Assembly: GCF_002295105.1 (NCBI RefSeq)
Contig: NZ_NSGH01000016.1
Location: forward strand, 1 to 60,384
Source of the DNA: Salimicrobium humidisoli
GTDB taxonomy: Bacteria; Bacillota; Bacilli; Bacillales; Halobacillaceae
Length of the DNA: 60,384 nucleotides
Reading direction: 5' to 3'
Below, piece after piece: positions 25,631-34,419 of this stretch. Each line of letters begins with the position of its first letter. Within the stretch, counting starts at the first letter, position 1. The position numbers were made by a program, and so were the translations under genes. The notes under the pieces were generated by a model. It was given only the letters and a program-made list of their open reading frames with translations. It made no database searches and was not told the origin of the DNA.

Positions 25631-25738
25631 GGTCCACCTCTTTCATTTGAAATCAAAAACGGTTAGAATAGATGTAGTTTAAGGTTTACCTGTCTACTAT
25701 AACATGAAATATACATACACTAGGAGGTGAAGGTCTCC

Positions 25739-25816
25739 ATGGAAATCACAATGTTTTTGATCCTTTTATTTGTCCTTATCGCACTCATCGGATTTATTGT
25801 TCTTGATAACGGCTGA
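25739..25816 (+). CDS. Possible 25-residue single-helix membrane peptide
   Basis: A short ORF beginning MEITMFLILL, hydrophobic through FVLIALIGFIVL and ending DNG. Almost the whole peptide would form one transmembrane helix. An AGGAGGTGAAGG ribosome site ends a few bases before the ATG, and a strong terminator starts 8 bases after the stop, so the unit has the layout of a real gene. It lies in the opposite direction to both neighbours (cruF-like and lepB). I do not recognise a family. It could also be the coding part of a small RNA. Confidence 0.55.
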   Translation: MEITMFLILLFVLIALIGFIVLDNG

Positions 25817-25823
25817 AAACGCA

Positions 25824-25861
25824 AAAGAGGGAAGCTGCCATTACCGGCAGCTTCCCTCTTT
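25824..25861. terminator. Bidirectional terminator between the small ORF and lepB
   Basis: Perfect 16-bp stem: arms 25824-25839 and 25846-25861, with A/T runs at both ends. Confidence 0.9.
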
Positions 25862-25873
25862 CATTTCTCTCGA

Positions 25874-26395
25874 TTATTCCGTTCTCTCTGCTTCTCCAAA
25901 GGGGAAAATTACAAGTTCGGTCCGTCCGATAATTTCTTCTTCCTCAATCATACCCAGTCCATTCCGGCTATCCTTACTGACAGCTCTATTATCGCCCATG
26001 ACGAAGTATTTTCCGTCCGGCACCTTTATCGGTCCATAATCCCTTGTCGCCTGAATAGAGCTTTGGTCCAGGTAGTTCTGCTTCTGTTTTTCTCCATTAA
26101 CGAACAATTCATGATTTTTCACTTCCACTGTGTCTCCGGGTTCACCGATGACGCGTTTCACATAACTTTTCTCAGGACGCTCGATGATGACTATATCGTT
26201 GAATTCGGGTTCATCCAGATGATATACCACTTTATTGAACACTACCCGCTCTCCGTTCTCAAGAGTAGGGTCCATGCTGGCTCCTTCGACAATAGAGGTG
26301 GCGAAGAGAAAATTACGAATGATAAAAGCCAAAACTACAGCGACCAGAATCGCTTTACCCCATTCCAGCCATTCATTTTTTTGTTTTGCAGCCAA
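25874..26395 (-). CDS. sip: Type I signal peptidase
   Basis: A 173-residue membrane-anchored serine peptidase that removes signal peptides from exported proteins on the outer face of the membrane. One N-terminal helix (residues 12-32) is followed by box B with the nucleophile Ser40 in EGASMDPTL, and box D with the general base Lys80 in YVKRVIG. The later VMGDNRAVSKDSR is box E. Length and single anchor match the Bacillus SipS/SipT type. It is about 65 bases downstream of patA but reads the same way, with its own weak ribosome site. Confidence 0.93.
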   Translation of the reverse strand: MAAKQKNEWLEWGKAILVAVVLAFIIRNFLFATSIVEGASMDPTLENGERVVFNKVVYHLDEPEFNDIVIIERPEKSYVKRVIGEPGDTVEVKNHELFVNGEKQKQNYLDQSSIQATRDYGPIKVPDGKYFVMGDNRAVSKDSRNGLGMIEEEEIIGRTELVIFPFGEAERTE

Positions 26396-26460
26396 TTGGA
26401 ATCTTCCTTCCTGTATTTACAAATACTACTCCTATTATAGCATAGAAGAAGTACATGAAC

Positions 26461-27612
26461 CTATAGATGATACTCTACATAGTGGCGGAGTCTTTCAAGC
26501 CCTTTTTCGAGAGTCGGAAGGTCATAAGCGTAAGAGAGGCGCATGTAACCTTCGCCCCCCTCGGAAAAGGCGCTGCCTGGCACTAAAGCTATCCCGGATT
26601 TCTCGACTAAACCTACAGCGGTCTCGAAAGTGCTTTTGGCGGAAGGAAACTGGATAAAGACGTAAAATGCCCCGTCCGGCTCTACGAAGGAGAGGCCGAT
26701 GTCTTTTAATTTCTCCAGAACGAAAGCTCTCCGTTTTTCGTAAGTGGCTCTCATCCGTTCTATTTCAGTCTGATTGTTCTTCAGCGCTTCCAGAGCGGCG
26801 TGTTGACTCACAGAAGAGGCGCAGGAAACATTATACTGATGGACTTTCAACATATGCTGCCGCATCCAGTCCGGTGCCAGAACATACCCGATTCTGAAGC
26901 CGGTCATAGAAAAGGATTTACTCACCCCGTTTATGACTACCACCTTATCCTTCAAACCCGGGAACGACGCAAGAGAGGTGTGAGGATTCTCATAAACCAG
27001 CTCACTGTAGATTTCGTCCGCTATGACAAACATTTCTTTGTTTTGCATAAATCGGGCAATTTCCTCGAGCTGTCCGAAAGAAGGGGAGACCCCGGTCGGG
27101 TTCGACGGGTAAGGCATGATGACCGCTTTCGTTCGGTCCGTGATGTGAGATTCTATCGCATCTTTCGTCAATACAAAATCATACGGAGCAATATCCACAT
27201 GGACAGGGCTGGCCCCGGCCATTTTTATGAGAGGCTCGTATCCGGGATATACCGGGGATGGAAGAAGCACTTCATCACCGGGACTCAATATAGTTCTAAG
27301 GCTGATATCTATAGCTTCGGATGCCCCTACAGTAACGATGATTTCGGAATCCGCATCGTAGTGCAAGCCGTATTTTTCCACATCCTCCGCTATGGCCTGT
27401 CTTAACTCCGGAATTCCGGCGTTCATCGTATATGCAGTTTTGTTTTCTTCAATAGAAGTGATTGCGGCACTTTTCACCCGCTCCGGCGTTTGGAAATCAG
27501 GCTGGCCAATAGTAAGGGAGACGACGTCCTCATAGTCTCTGACCATGTTAAAAAACTGCCGGATCCCCGAGATTTGAAGTTGTTTTACTTGTTCATTCAA
27601 TAAGTGTTCCAC
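26461..27612 (-). CDS. patA: Aminotransferase A, probable N-acetyl-L,L-diaminopimelate aminotransferase
   Basis: A 383-residue class I PLP aminotransferase. It begins MEHLLNEQVKQLQISGIR, like Bacillus PatA, and has SLTIGQPDF, PYPSNPTGV, and the PLP lysine in NGVSKSFSMTGFRIGY. In Bacillus, PatA serves the acetylase branch of lysine/diaminopimelate synthesis. The dapH and dapL genes of that same branch lie about 4-5 kb away in this window, which supports the role. An AAAGGTGG-type site precedes the ATG. Confidence 0.88.
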   Translation of the reverse strand: MEHLLNEQVKQLQISGIRQFFNMVRDYEDVVSLTIGQPDFQTPERVKSAAITSIEENKTAYTMNAGIPELRQAIAEDVEKYGLHYDADSEIIVTVGASEAIDISLRTILSPGDEVLLPSPVYPGYEPLIKMAGASPVHVDIAPYDFVLTKDAIESHITDRTKAVIMPYPSNPTGVSPSFGQLEEIARFMQNKEMFVIADEIYSELVYENPHTSLASFPGLKDKVVVINGVSKSFSMTGFRIGYVLAPDWMRQHMLKVHQYNVSCASSVSQHAALEALKNNQTEIERMRATYEKRRAFVLEKLKDIGLSFVEPDGAFYVFIQFPSAKSTFETAVGLVEKSGIALVPGSAFSEGGEGYMRLSYAYDLPTLEKGLERLRHYVEYHL

Positions 27613-27785
27613 TTTATAACCACCTTTTGTTTCACATTAATAAACGATAGTCGTCCGGTATTTGCGACGATATGAAGAATACAGACGCTGTTTCATACAT
27701 AAACTTACCCACTGATAGTACCATAAATCATTTTCCTTTCCGAAGGGGAGAAGGGAAAAGGTTACATTGCTTTGATAAAAATAGA

Positions 27786-27810
27786 AAAGACGCTGTAATT
27801 TAGCGTCTTT
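27786..27810 (-). terminator. Terminator downstream of the ykyB-like gene
   Basis: AAAGACGCT and AGCGTCTTT are complementary arms around 7 bases. On the minus strand a T-rich stretch follows. Confidence 0.7.
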
Positions 27811-27846
27811 ACCTCGGAACAATTATTTTAAAAAGGTTTACGTCGA

Positions 27847-28299
27847 TTAACGTCGGACCCGCTGATTCCAGGGGACGACGCTCTGATTGCCGAGCATACT
27901 TCCGTAAGAGGATACAGGTGAAGGTTTTTTGAGTTGTTTACCTAAATATTGCTGAAGAGTACGCCTGGATTTAGAAAGAGAAGTTCTTGCTTTGGGGTTC
28001 CGGAAGCTGGTATCGACTTTCCCTAAATGTTTTAATTCCTGAAAATCTTTCTTCTGAGCAGGAATGTGAAAATAATACCCGGAGACTTCTATCAGTAAGG
28101 TGGAATGCTGTTTGCTTAATCTGGGACGGTCGGAATAATGCAGGCCGATTTTTTTGGCTTTGCCTTCTTTAAGAAGCTTGGCAACCACTTCTTTTTTCAA
28201 TTCGTACAGCTGTCTCGGATCAGGGGCGGTCTTGGCATGGCGGTTGACCACATATAAAGATTCCGCAATTTCCCGCGGGGAAAACGGTTTTTCGTTCAT
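27847..28299 (-). CDS. ykyB: YkyB-like conserved protein of unknown function
   Basis: A 150-residue basic cytosolic protein. The segments YVVNRHAKTAPDP, LLKEGKAKKIGLHYS and HLGKVDTSFRNPKA match the Bacillus YkyB family, whose gene also neighbours patA in B. subtilis. No catalytic motif is visible. The C-terminal part is rich in Lys, Arg and Ser and may be disordered, ending RVRR. The role is unknown, and nucleic acid binding would suit the charge but is not shown. Confidence 0.75.
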   Translation of the reverse strand: MNEKPFSPREIAESLYVVNRHAKTAPDPRQLYELKKEVVAKLLKEGKAKKIGLHYSDRPRLSKQHSTLLIEVSGYYFHIPAQKKDFQELKHLGKVDTSFRNPKARTSLSKSRRTLQQYLGKQLKKPSPVSSYGSMLGNQSVVPWNQRVRR

Positions 28300-28363
28300 A
28301 ATTTTCTCCTTTCTATCCGTGCTTCTTCTATTGTATAGGGGGGGCGCATATAATGCAAAGTAA

Positions 28364-28942
28364 TTATGAAGCGCCCTTGATCTTCTTCAGATCACTCATA
28401 ATCGTCTCCATAGCCTCGCTGTTCGTTCCTTCATAGTTTTTGATGACTTTACCGTCGGGTGTTACGAGAAAGAATCCGGTGGCATGGGCATACTGATCGG
28501 AGTTCTCAAGTTTTTGCACCGGAGACTGGAATGATTTAATAGAAAGTTCCTTGATTTCTTCGAAAGGGTACCCGGTGTAGAAACTCCAGTTCCCGTAATC
28601 GGGATTGTATTTATCCGCGAACTGTTTCAGTGTTTTTACATCATCTGTAGACGGGTCTATAGAAAAGGAAGCCAGTCTGATATCCAGCCCTTCTTTTTCA
28701 ATCTGGTTTTGCAGGCGCGACATATTACTCGTCATAGGAGGGCACACGGTGGTGCAGCTCGTAAAAATCATGTTGGCTACCCAATAGTCGCCTTTCATTT
28801 CTTCTTTAACATTCACTTTTTCTCCGTGCTGGTTTTTAGCCGAAAGATCGACTATGTCACGGGACATGTTTGAATCTATTTCTGCAGTACTGCCACAGGC
28901 ACTGATGAATAATAATGAGAGCAATATAAAAAGTTTTTTCAT
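28364..28942 (-). CDS. SCO1/SenC-family copper chaperone lipoprotein
   Basis: A 192-residue membrane-anchored thioredoxin-fold lipoprotein. The signal peptide ends in the lipobox FISACG. The copper site is formed by the CxxxC of FTSCTTVCPPM and a distal histidine in YAHATGFFLV. SCO proteins deliver copper to the CuA centre of cytochrome c oxidase, or act as thiol reductants. This fits the Bacillus YpmQ type. It stands alone on the minus strand, 64 bases before the ykyB-like start, so co-transcription is possible. Confidence 0.9.
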   Translation of the reverse strand: MKKLFILLSLLFISACGSTAEIDSNMSRDIVDLSAKNQHGEKVNVKEEMKGDYWVANMIFTSCTTVCPPMTSNMSRLQNQIEKEGLDIRLASFSIDPSTDDVKTLKQFADKYNPDYGNWSFYTGYPFEEIKELSIKSFQSPVQKLENSDQYAHATGFFLVTPDGKVIKNYEGTNSEAMETIMSDLKKIKGAS

Positions 28943-29082
28943 TGTTTACTCCTTTCTGACGTATACATTGTATCATGAAAGATTATACGTCCCATTCTTT
29001 TCACAAAAATGTCGAAAAACGAAAAATGAGCAGGTATTCATTTTTTTATGGCGAACTGTTTTTAATATAAGGAGCTGATAAA

Positions 29083-29844
29083 ATGAAGAAAGAAACAGTG
29101 ATAATTACAGGTGGATCAAGCGGGATGGGTCTGGCGATGGCCACTCATTTTCTTGGGAACGGTGCAAATGTTGTCATCACGGGAAGAAACGAAGATAAAC
29201 TGAACGAGGCCCTGAGTAATGCAGAGGGACAGGAAAGAATTCTAAGGGTAGTAATGGATGTAAGAGAACCGGAAGATGTGAAAAAGATGGTGGAAAAGAC
29301 ACACGATACATTTGGCAGGATTGACCATTTAGTAAATAATGCAGCAGGAAATTTCATTCAAAAAGCGGAAGAAATGTCTCCGAATGGATGGAAATCAGTG
29401 ATCGATATAGTTCTGAACGGGACTTTTTACTGCAGCCGGGAGGTTATGAACTACTGGATCGCGAACAAAACCAAAGGGAGCATACTTAATATGGTGGCCA
29501 CGTACGCCTGGAATGCGGGAGCGGGAGTAGTGCATTCGGCATCTGCAAAAGCAGGGGTCCTGACTATGACAAGAACGCTGGCCGTAGAATGGGGACGCAG
29601 GTACGGGGTGAGAGTCAACGCTATTGCCCCGGGCCCGATTGAAAGAACCGGGGGAGCGGAGAAATTATTCCAGTCGGAAGATGCTTATAAGCGTACTCTT
29701 GGTTCTGTACCTCTTGGACGGGTCGGAACTCCAGAGGAAATTGCGAAATTAGCAGGGTTCATCTTATCGGAGGATGCCTCCTATATGAACGGAGAAGTGG
29801 TAACTCTTGATGGCGGACAATGGTTGAACCAGTTTCCTTTTTAA
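29083..29844 (+). CDS. fadH: 2,4-dienoyl-CoA reductase (short-chain dehydrogenase family)
   Basis: A 253-residue SDR enzyme that reduces dienoyl-CoA intermediates in the oxidation of unsaturated fatty acids. The cofactor motif is TGGSSGMG and the structural motif NNAAG. The usual catalytic tyrosine of YxxxK is replaced by serine in VHSASAKAGV, a feature of the FadH/DECR branch rather than a defect. The C-terminal VVTLDGGQWL is standard. Bacillus fadH (ykuF) lies in the same neighbourhood. An AAGGAGCTG ribosome site precedes the ATG. Confidence 0.88.
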   Translation: MKKETVIITGGSSGMGLAMATHFLGNGANVVITGRNEDKLNEALSNAEGQERILRVVMDVREPEDVKKMVEKTHDTFGRIDHLVNNAAGNFIQKAEEMSPNGWKSVIDIVLNGTFYCSREVMNYWIANKTKGSILNMVATYAWNAGAGVVHSASAKAGVLTMTRTLAVEWGRRYGVRVNAIAPGPIERTGGAEKLFQSEDAYKRTLGSVPLGRVGTPEEIAKLAGFILSEDASYMNGEVVTLDGGQWLNQFPF

Positions 29845-29849
29845 AAAGG

Positions 29850-29890
29850 AAGAAGGCTCGGGAGGAAAACCTCTCAAGCCTTCTTATTTT
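29850..29890 (+). terminator. Terminator after fadH
   Basis: AAGAAGGCT...GAGG pairs with CCTC...AGCCTTCTT around an AAAA loop, with T-rich sequence after it. Confidence 0.8.
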
Positions 29891-29941
29891 TGAAGATTTT
29901 TTTCGTAACGATGTAAAGAAATGCCTGATTACGAAAATCGT

Positions 29942-30577
29942 TTAAATTATATAAAAGAATACAGTGATAAAATGAAGGATAGCCCCTGCAAGTACGAACA
30001 GATGCCATATCATATGGTGATGAGTGAAACCTCTCCATACATAGAACAGAGCCCCCACCGTATATGCGAGTCCACCCGCGACGAGGAAGATGATGCCGTC
30101 CGGGGCCAGGGAGGCAGTCAGGGCGTCCCACGCGATAACAATCATCCACCCCATAAGTACATAAATCAGTGTGGAGAGAACTACGAATTTCTTAACGAAA
30201 AATATTTTGAATACGACACCCACTACAGCAGCTCCCCATACGATGCCGAAAAGTGTCCAACCGAGTTTACCGCCAAGTGCTATAAGAAGGATGGGGGTGT
30301 ACGTTCCTGCTATGAATAGGTAAATGGAAGCATGGTCGAAAATTTCGAACAGATCTTTGATTTTTCCCTGAGGGAAGCTGTGTACGAGAGTGGAAGACAG
30401 GAACAGGAGAAGCATCGTAGCTCCATAAACAGCAGAGGCCGTAATCGTCCATACGTTACCGTCGAAACTTGAGAAAGTTACGAGAAGGACGAGCATGGCT
30501 ATACTTAAAACAGCTCCTATGCCGTGTGTAATGGCATTGGCCAATTCTTCTTTTTTTGAAAAAATATGTGTTTCCAA
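29942..30577 (-). CDS. Hemolysin III family membrane protein (PAQR superfamily, YplQ-like)
   Basis: A 211-residue protein with seven transmembrane helices. Conserved PAQR-type residues are visible: ANAITHGIGA (first His), SSTLVHSF, FDHASIYLFIAGTYTP, and HHHMIWHLFVLAGAILHF, which together would bind a metal. Despite the name, Bacillus homologues (TrhA) affect membrane lipid and energy homeostasis rather than haemolysis. Single-gene unit, convergent with fadH. Confidence 0.88.
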   Translation of the reverse strand: METHIFSKKEELANAITHGIGAVLSIAMLVLLVTFSSFDGNVWTITASAVYGATMLLLFLSSTLVHSFPQGKIKDLFEIFDHASIYLFIAGTYTPILLIALGGKLGWTLFGIVWGAAVVGVVFKIFFVKKFVVLSTLIYVLMGWMIVIAWDALTASLAPDGIIFLVAGGLAYTVGALFYVWRGFTHHHMIWHLFVLAGAILHFITVFFYII

Positions 30578-30766
30578 TTGATCATCTCCAGGTAAAATCT
30601 AATGAGTTCATTATAAGCTAACGGGCAAAGAAAAGAAAATAAGGTTTACTATCCGGTATATAAAGGTAAATATCACAGGATATTGCAGCCGGTCGTTTTT
30701 GAAGCGGGATTATGGTATCATAGAAGAGGTGCTCCTGTAATGTGAAAAGAATGAGGAGTGAAGATA

Positions 30767-31213
30767 ATGTTGCAATTGGAAAGTGAAAAGAACGAAACGT
30801 TACTGGTGAAAGATCTTATGATTTCTTCCGAAAAAGTAGCACACGTCCAGTCCGGCAACCCGCTCGAACACGCCTTGCTTGTTCTTATTAAAACAGGCTA
30901 TTCATCGGTGCCGGTTCTGAATTCCCGGTTTCAGTTCGAAGGAATTATCAGTAAAACGAAAATACTGGAAGAATCGCTCGGACTTGAACAGTTTGAAATG
31001 AACAGGCTGGGGGATATAAGCGTACGGGAGGTCATGGATCCGGACGTCCCATGCCTGAAGAAAAACCATACGTTTATCGACGCACTTCATAAATTGATCG
31101 ACCATCCGTTTATATGTGTTATCGGGGATAATGATGAGTTTGACGGAATTGTAACCAGAAGAGAAATACTGAAGAACGTCAGTAAAAGTTATCACGAATC
31201 CAAGAATAAGTGA
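30767..31213 (+). CDS. cbpB: CBS-domain protein, c-di-AMP-binding CbpB/DarB type
   Basis: A 148-residue protein consisting of two CBS domains (about residues 12-70 and 80-140) with the VKDLMI, SSVPVLNSRFQFEGIIS, VREVMDPDVPC and FDGIVTRREILKN segments. Bacillus CbpB (DarB, YkuL) binds c-di-AMP and, when free, stimulates the Rel (p)ppGpp synthetase and pyruvate carboxylase. That function is transferred by homology. GAGGAG lies 8 bases before the ATG at 30767. Its stop codon is part of the following hairpin. Confidence 0.85.
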   Translation: MLQLESEKNETLLVKDLMISSEKVAHVQSGNPLEHALLVLIKTGYSSVPVLNSRFQFEGIISKTKILEESLGLEQFEMNRLGDISVREVMDPDVPCLKKNHTFIDALHKLIDHPFICVIGDNDEFDGIVTRREILKNVSKSYHESKNK

Positions 31214-31234
31214 GGAACCCCCTCGCTTATTCTT
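31202..31234 (+). terminator. Hairpin overlapping the cbpB stop codon
   Basis: A 14-bp stem (31202-31215 with 31221-31234, one G-T pair) that includes the end of the coding region. The T tract is poor. Confidence 0.55.
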
Positions 31235-31295
31235 GTCACGGCACAAGTGCTTTGGTAAAGTAGATGAGAAAAGAGATACATAAGGAGGTAACGAC

Positions 31296-32012
31296 ATGAA
31301 TCAAATGGATGCAAATGAAATTATCAGTTTCATATCTAACAGTGAGAAATCCACGCCGGTGAAAGTATACGTAAAAGGTGAAAATCTCTCGAACATTGAT
31401 TTCGGTAAAGAAGTGCGGGACTTTGTTTCCGGTACTTCCGGAGTCCTTTTCGGTGAATGGAACGCGGTTAAAGCCGTTCTCGATGCTAATGAAAAAGACA
31501 TCGAAGACTACGAAGTGGAAAATGACCGTCGTCATTCTGCTATCCCTCTCATGGACCTGAAAGACGTCAACGCACGAATTGAACCGGGCGCCATTATCCG
31601 TGACCAGGTGGAAATCGGAGACGGAGCCGTTATTATGTATGGATCTTCCATCAATATCGGATCGGTGATCGGTGAAGGTACAATGATCGATATGAACGTA
31701 GTACTGGGTGGTCGCGCCACTGTAGGAAAGAATTGTCATATTGGTGCCGGGGCAGTACTCGCAGGCGTCATCGAACCGCCATCTGCTAAACCTGTAGTCG
31801 TGGAAGATGGTGTAGTAGTCGGTGCGAACGCTGTTATCCTTGAAGGCGTGACCGTAGGAGAAGGTGCTGTGGTTGCTGCAGGCGCTATAGTAACGGAAGA
31901 TGTAGAACCGAATACCCTCGTGGCAGGGTCTCCGGCACGCAAACTGAAAGACATTGATGACCAGACGAAAGCGAAGACTGAAATCAAACAGGAACTTCGT
32001 AAACTGAAGTAA
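31296..32012 (+). CDS. dapH: Tetrahydrodipicolinate N-acetyltransferase
   Basis: A 238-residue left-handed beta-helix acyltransferase that acetylates tetrahydrodipicolinate in lysine and peptidoglycan precursor synthesis. After an N-terminal alpha domain (1-90) the hexapeptide repeats run through [44 protein letters not shown] and [21 protein letters not shown]. It begins [14 protein letters not shown], as in Bacillus DapH. AAGGAGGTAACGAC gives a perfect site for the ATG at 31296. dapL follows after 59 bases that contain a hairpin. Confidence 0.95.
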   Translation: MNQMDANEIISFISNSEKSTPVKVYVKGENLSNIDFGKEVRDFVSGTSGVLFGEWNAVKAVLDANEKDIEDYEVENDRRHSAIPLMDLKDVNARIEPGAIIRDQVEIGDGAVIMYGSSINIGSVIGEGTMIDMNVVLGGRATVGKNCHIGAGAVLAGVIEPPSAKPVVVEDGVVVGANAVILEGVTVGEGAVVAAGAIVTEDVEPNTLVAGSPARKLKDIDDQTKAKTEIKQELRKLK

Positions 32013-32024
32013 TCTTAAATCATG

Positions 32025-32054
32025 AAGCTGTCCTTTCCGAAGGGCAGCTTTTCT
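32025..32054 (+). terminator. Intercistronic terminator/attenuator between dapH and dapL
   Basis: An 11-bp stem (32025-32035 with 32040-32050) with a TCCG tetraloop, then four T. It may reduce dapL relative to dapH. Confidence 0.65.
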
Positions 32055-32071
32055 GGTAAGGAGGCGAAAAA

Positions 32072-33178
32072 ATGGATTACGTTAAAACGAGAAGAGCTCT
32101 TCATAAAATACCGGAACTCGGATTCGAAGAAGTGAAGACACAGCAGTTGCTTCTGGATATGATCGATACGATGCCCGGAGACAATCTCACAGTAGAGACG
32201 TGGAGGACAGGGATATTCGTGTTCGTACGGGGGGCATCCCCGACAAAAACGATCGGGTACCGGACAGATATCGACGGTCTTCCTCTGGAAGAAAACACGG
32301 GATATTCTTTTTCTTCCGAACACCCCGGAAGAATGCACGCGTGCGGTCACGACTTCCACATGACAATCGCACTTGGGGCTCTTGAATACATGGCTGCTGA
32401 ACCCCCGCGGAATAACGTTCTGTTTATATTCCAGCCTGCGGAGGAAGGGCCCGGGGGAGCAGAACCCATGTTAAGATCCGAGCCGATGAAGAAGTGGAAA
32501 CCGGACACCATTTTTGCCCTTCATGTTGCGCCCGAACTTCCTGTGCGCACTATTTCAACCAGACCGGGCCTCCTGTTTGCGAACACGAGTGAGCTTTACA
32601 TCGATTTCAAAGGTGTGGGGGGGCACGCGGCTTATCCGCATAAAGCTTTCGATATGACAGTAGCAGCGAGTTATTTTGTGACCCAGCTTCAGCAAATAGT
32701 CGCAAGGAGGGTAGACCCTCTGGACAGTGCAGTAGTTACCATCGGTAAGATACAGGCGGGAACGGTGCAGAATATTATTGCTGAAACATCAAGGCTGGAA
32801 GGGACGATCCGCACAACGTCCGGCAGCGTCATGAAAGATGTGAAAGGGGAAATAGAGAAGTTAGCACGTGGTATGGAAATCTCCAATGACTGCAATATAA
32901 CCATCGATTACGGTGCTAATTACTATCAGGTATATAATGAAGAGGAAGTGACCGAAAAATTCACTGCTCTTATGAAAGAGATGGGATATGATTGCAGGGA
33001 AGCCGACAGAGCTATGACCGGGGAAGATTTCGGTTACATGCTGAAGGAAATACCGGGGTTCATGTTCTGGCTCGGGGTGGATTCACAAGCGGGTCTGCAC
33101 CAGTCCTCTCTAAAACCCAAAGAAGAAGCATTGGAGTATGGAGTATCCATAGTCAAAGATACTTTATATCATCTTTAG
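32072..33178 (+). CDS. dapL: N-acetyldiaminopimelate deacetylase (M20 family)
   Basis: A 368-residue zinc amidohydrolase that removes acetyl from N-acetyl-diaminopimelate, completing the acetylase branch with DapH and PatA. Metal motifs are [24 protein letters not shown] and [10 protein letters not shown]. It begins [20 protein letters not shown], as in Bacillus YkuR. It is a different M20 enzyme from the one in the ectoine operon (11946-13103), and both carry full metal ligands. GGTAAGGAGGCG precedes the ATG. Confidence 0.93.
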   Translation: MDYVKTRRALHKIPELGFEEVKTQQLLLDMIDTMPGDNLTVETWRTGIFVFVRGASPTKTIGYRTDIDGLPLEENTGYSFSSEHPGRMHACGHDFHMTIALGALEYMAAEPPRNNVLFIFQPAEEGPGGAEPMLRSEPMKKWKPDTIFALHVAPELPVRTISTRPGLLFANTSELYIDFKGVGGHAAYPHKAFDMTVAASYFVTQLQQIVARRVDPLDSAVVTIGKIQAGTVQNIIAETSRLEGTIRTTSGSVMKDVKGEIEKLARGMEISNDCNITIDYGANYYQVYNEEEVTEKFTALMKEMGYDCREADRAMTGEDFGYMLKEIPGFMFWLGVDSQAGLHQSSLKPKEEALEYGVSIVKDTLYHL

Positions 33179-33214
33179 AAGTTCATTTATTCAGAAGCAT
33201 CCGTACAAAGTTAA

Positions 33215-33264
33215 ACAGAGAGAACGGGAACCGGTCGACAGCCTCCGGTTCCCGTTCTCTCTGT
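33215..33264. terminator. Long perfect hairpin between dapL and the mscS gene
   Basis: A 20-bp perfect stem, arms 33215-33234 and 33245-33264, around a 10-base loop. No good T run follows on either strand, so it may be a transcript-end stabiliser or pause rather than a classic terminator. Confidence 0.6.
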
Positions 33265-33387
33265 TATTTATATGAGAAGATAAGCGATTCACTCTTCCCC
33301 TGCATACCTTTCCAATTATATGATAAAGCAGAATCCCCCGAGATACTCTCCGGAAGATCTTAACAAACTGTTCAGCTTCTTGACTCA

Positions 33388-34254
33388 TTAATTGTAGCTG
33401 TACTCTTCCTTTTTGGCTTCTGACCTGTCTTTGAAAATATTGACCTGATGAGGGAACGGAATTTCTATGCCTGCTGCATCGAATGCTTCTTTTATAGCTT
33501 TAAGCAAATCACGTTCTGCTCCCCACTGCTCCATGTTTTCAGTATGACCTAACAGGCGGAGAACTACTTCTGAATTGCCGATACTCTGGACCCCTAATAC
33601 GTCCGGGCCTTCTTTAAAACGTGCATCTTCCTTGAACCGGTCAGCTACTCCCTGCAAAATGTGCAAAGCTTCATCAATATTGTCGTAATAGGAAATCTGG
33701 ATGTCCACAAGGGCACGCATATTGCCTCTTGAATGGTTGCTTACACCCTCGATCAGCCGGTTCGGAATAAAATGAAGTGTACCATCAAAACCGCGTACTT
33801 TAGTTGTGCGTATCCCAATTTCTTCCACAATTCCGTCATAACCGCCTACTGTAACATAATCATCCACTTCAGCCTGTCGCTCCAGCAGAAGGAAGAAGCC
33901 TGTCATTACGTCAGCTACAAGGTTCTGCGCTCCGAACGCCACGGCGAGACCGATAATTCCCGCACCTGCCAGGAGCGGCCCGATGTTTATATTTACTGCA
34001 CCGAGTAACATGACGACCAATATGAAAAGAAGAGTGTAGGAAAATATGTTAACACTGAGTTTTTCCAGGGTCTTCATACGCCCCGGGGCCAGTTTTCTTT
34101 TCTTTCCCATCGTTTCCATCGTTTTGGCAATGGCTTTTGATCCCAATGGATTAATAATGGAGAAAGCGACGAGTAAAATTACAATTTCAATTAAAACCGG
34201 CAAGACCGTACTTATTATACCGGCAAGATCAAATTCAATTCCGAATATTTCCAT
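33388..34254 (-). CDS. Small-conductance mechanosensitive channel, MscS family (YkuT-like)
   Basis: A 288-residue MscS-type channel that opens under membrane tension to release solutes on hypo-osmotic shock. Three N-terminal helices include the pore helix GPLLAGAGIIGLAVAFGAQNLVADVMTGFF with the Gly/Ala packing pattern. The beta domain follows (VDDYVTVGGYDGIVEEIGIRTT) and then the alpha/beta cage. Bacillus ykuT has the same neighbour dapL. An acidic/basic C-terminal tail ends EEYSYN. A GGAGGG site precedes the start at 34254. Confidence 0.92.
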   Translation of the reverse strand: MEIFGIEFDLAGIISTVLPVLIEIVILLVAFSIINPLGSKAIAKTMETMGKKRKLAPGRMKTLEKLSVNIFSYTLLFILVVMLLGAVNINIGPLLAGAGIIGLAVAFGAQNLVADVMTGFFLLLERQAEVDDYVTVGGYDGIVEEIGIRTTKVRGFDGTLHFIPNRLIEGVSNHSRGNMRALVDIQISYYDNIDEALHILQGVADRFKEDARFKEGPDVLGVQSIGNSEVVLRLLGHTENMEQWGAERDLLKAIKEAFDAAGIEIPFPHQVNIFKDRSEAKKEEYSYN

Positions 34255-34419
34255 GGTATTCCCTCCTCTTTATAAAAAAATAATAAGAAAAAAAGTGTGA
34301 GAAATCAACCTGAACTTATTATCCGTATATTTTTCAATAAATTTAAAAAAATCTGTCAAAATGCTGGCAAATTATTTCGAAAACCGATATATTAAGATTA
34401 CTGGAAACGGGGTGAAATG

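Noticed and set aside
29921-30319. Plus-strand ORF opposite the hemolysin III-like gene
   Set aside because: The PAQR-type membrane protein on the minus strand explains the region. The plus frame is polar and unlike any family.
33191-33388. ORFs on both strands sharing the same short peptide near 33215-33264
   Set aside because: The shared peptide is a by-product of the perfect palindrome, not evidence for coding.
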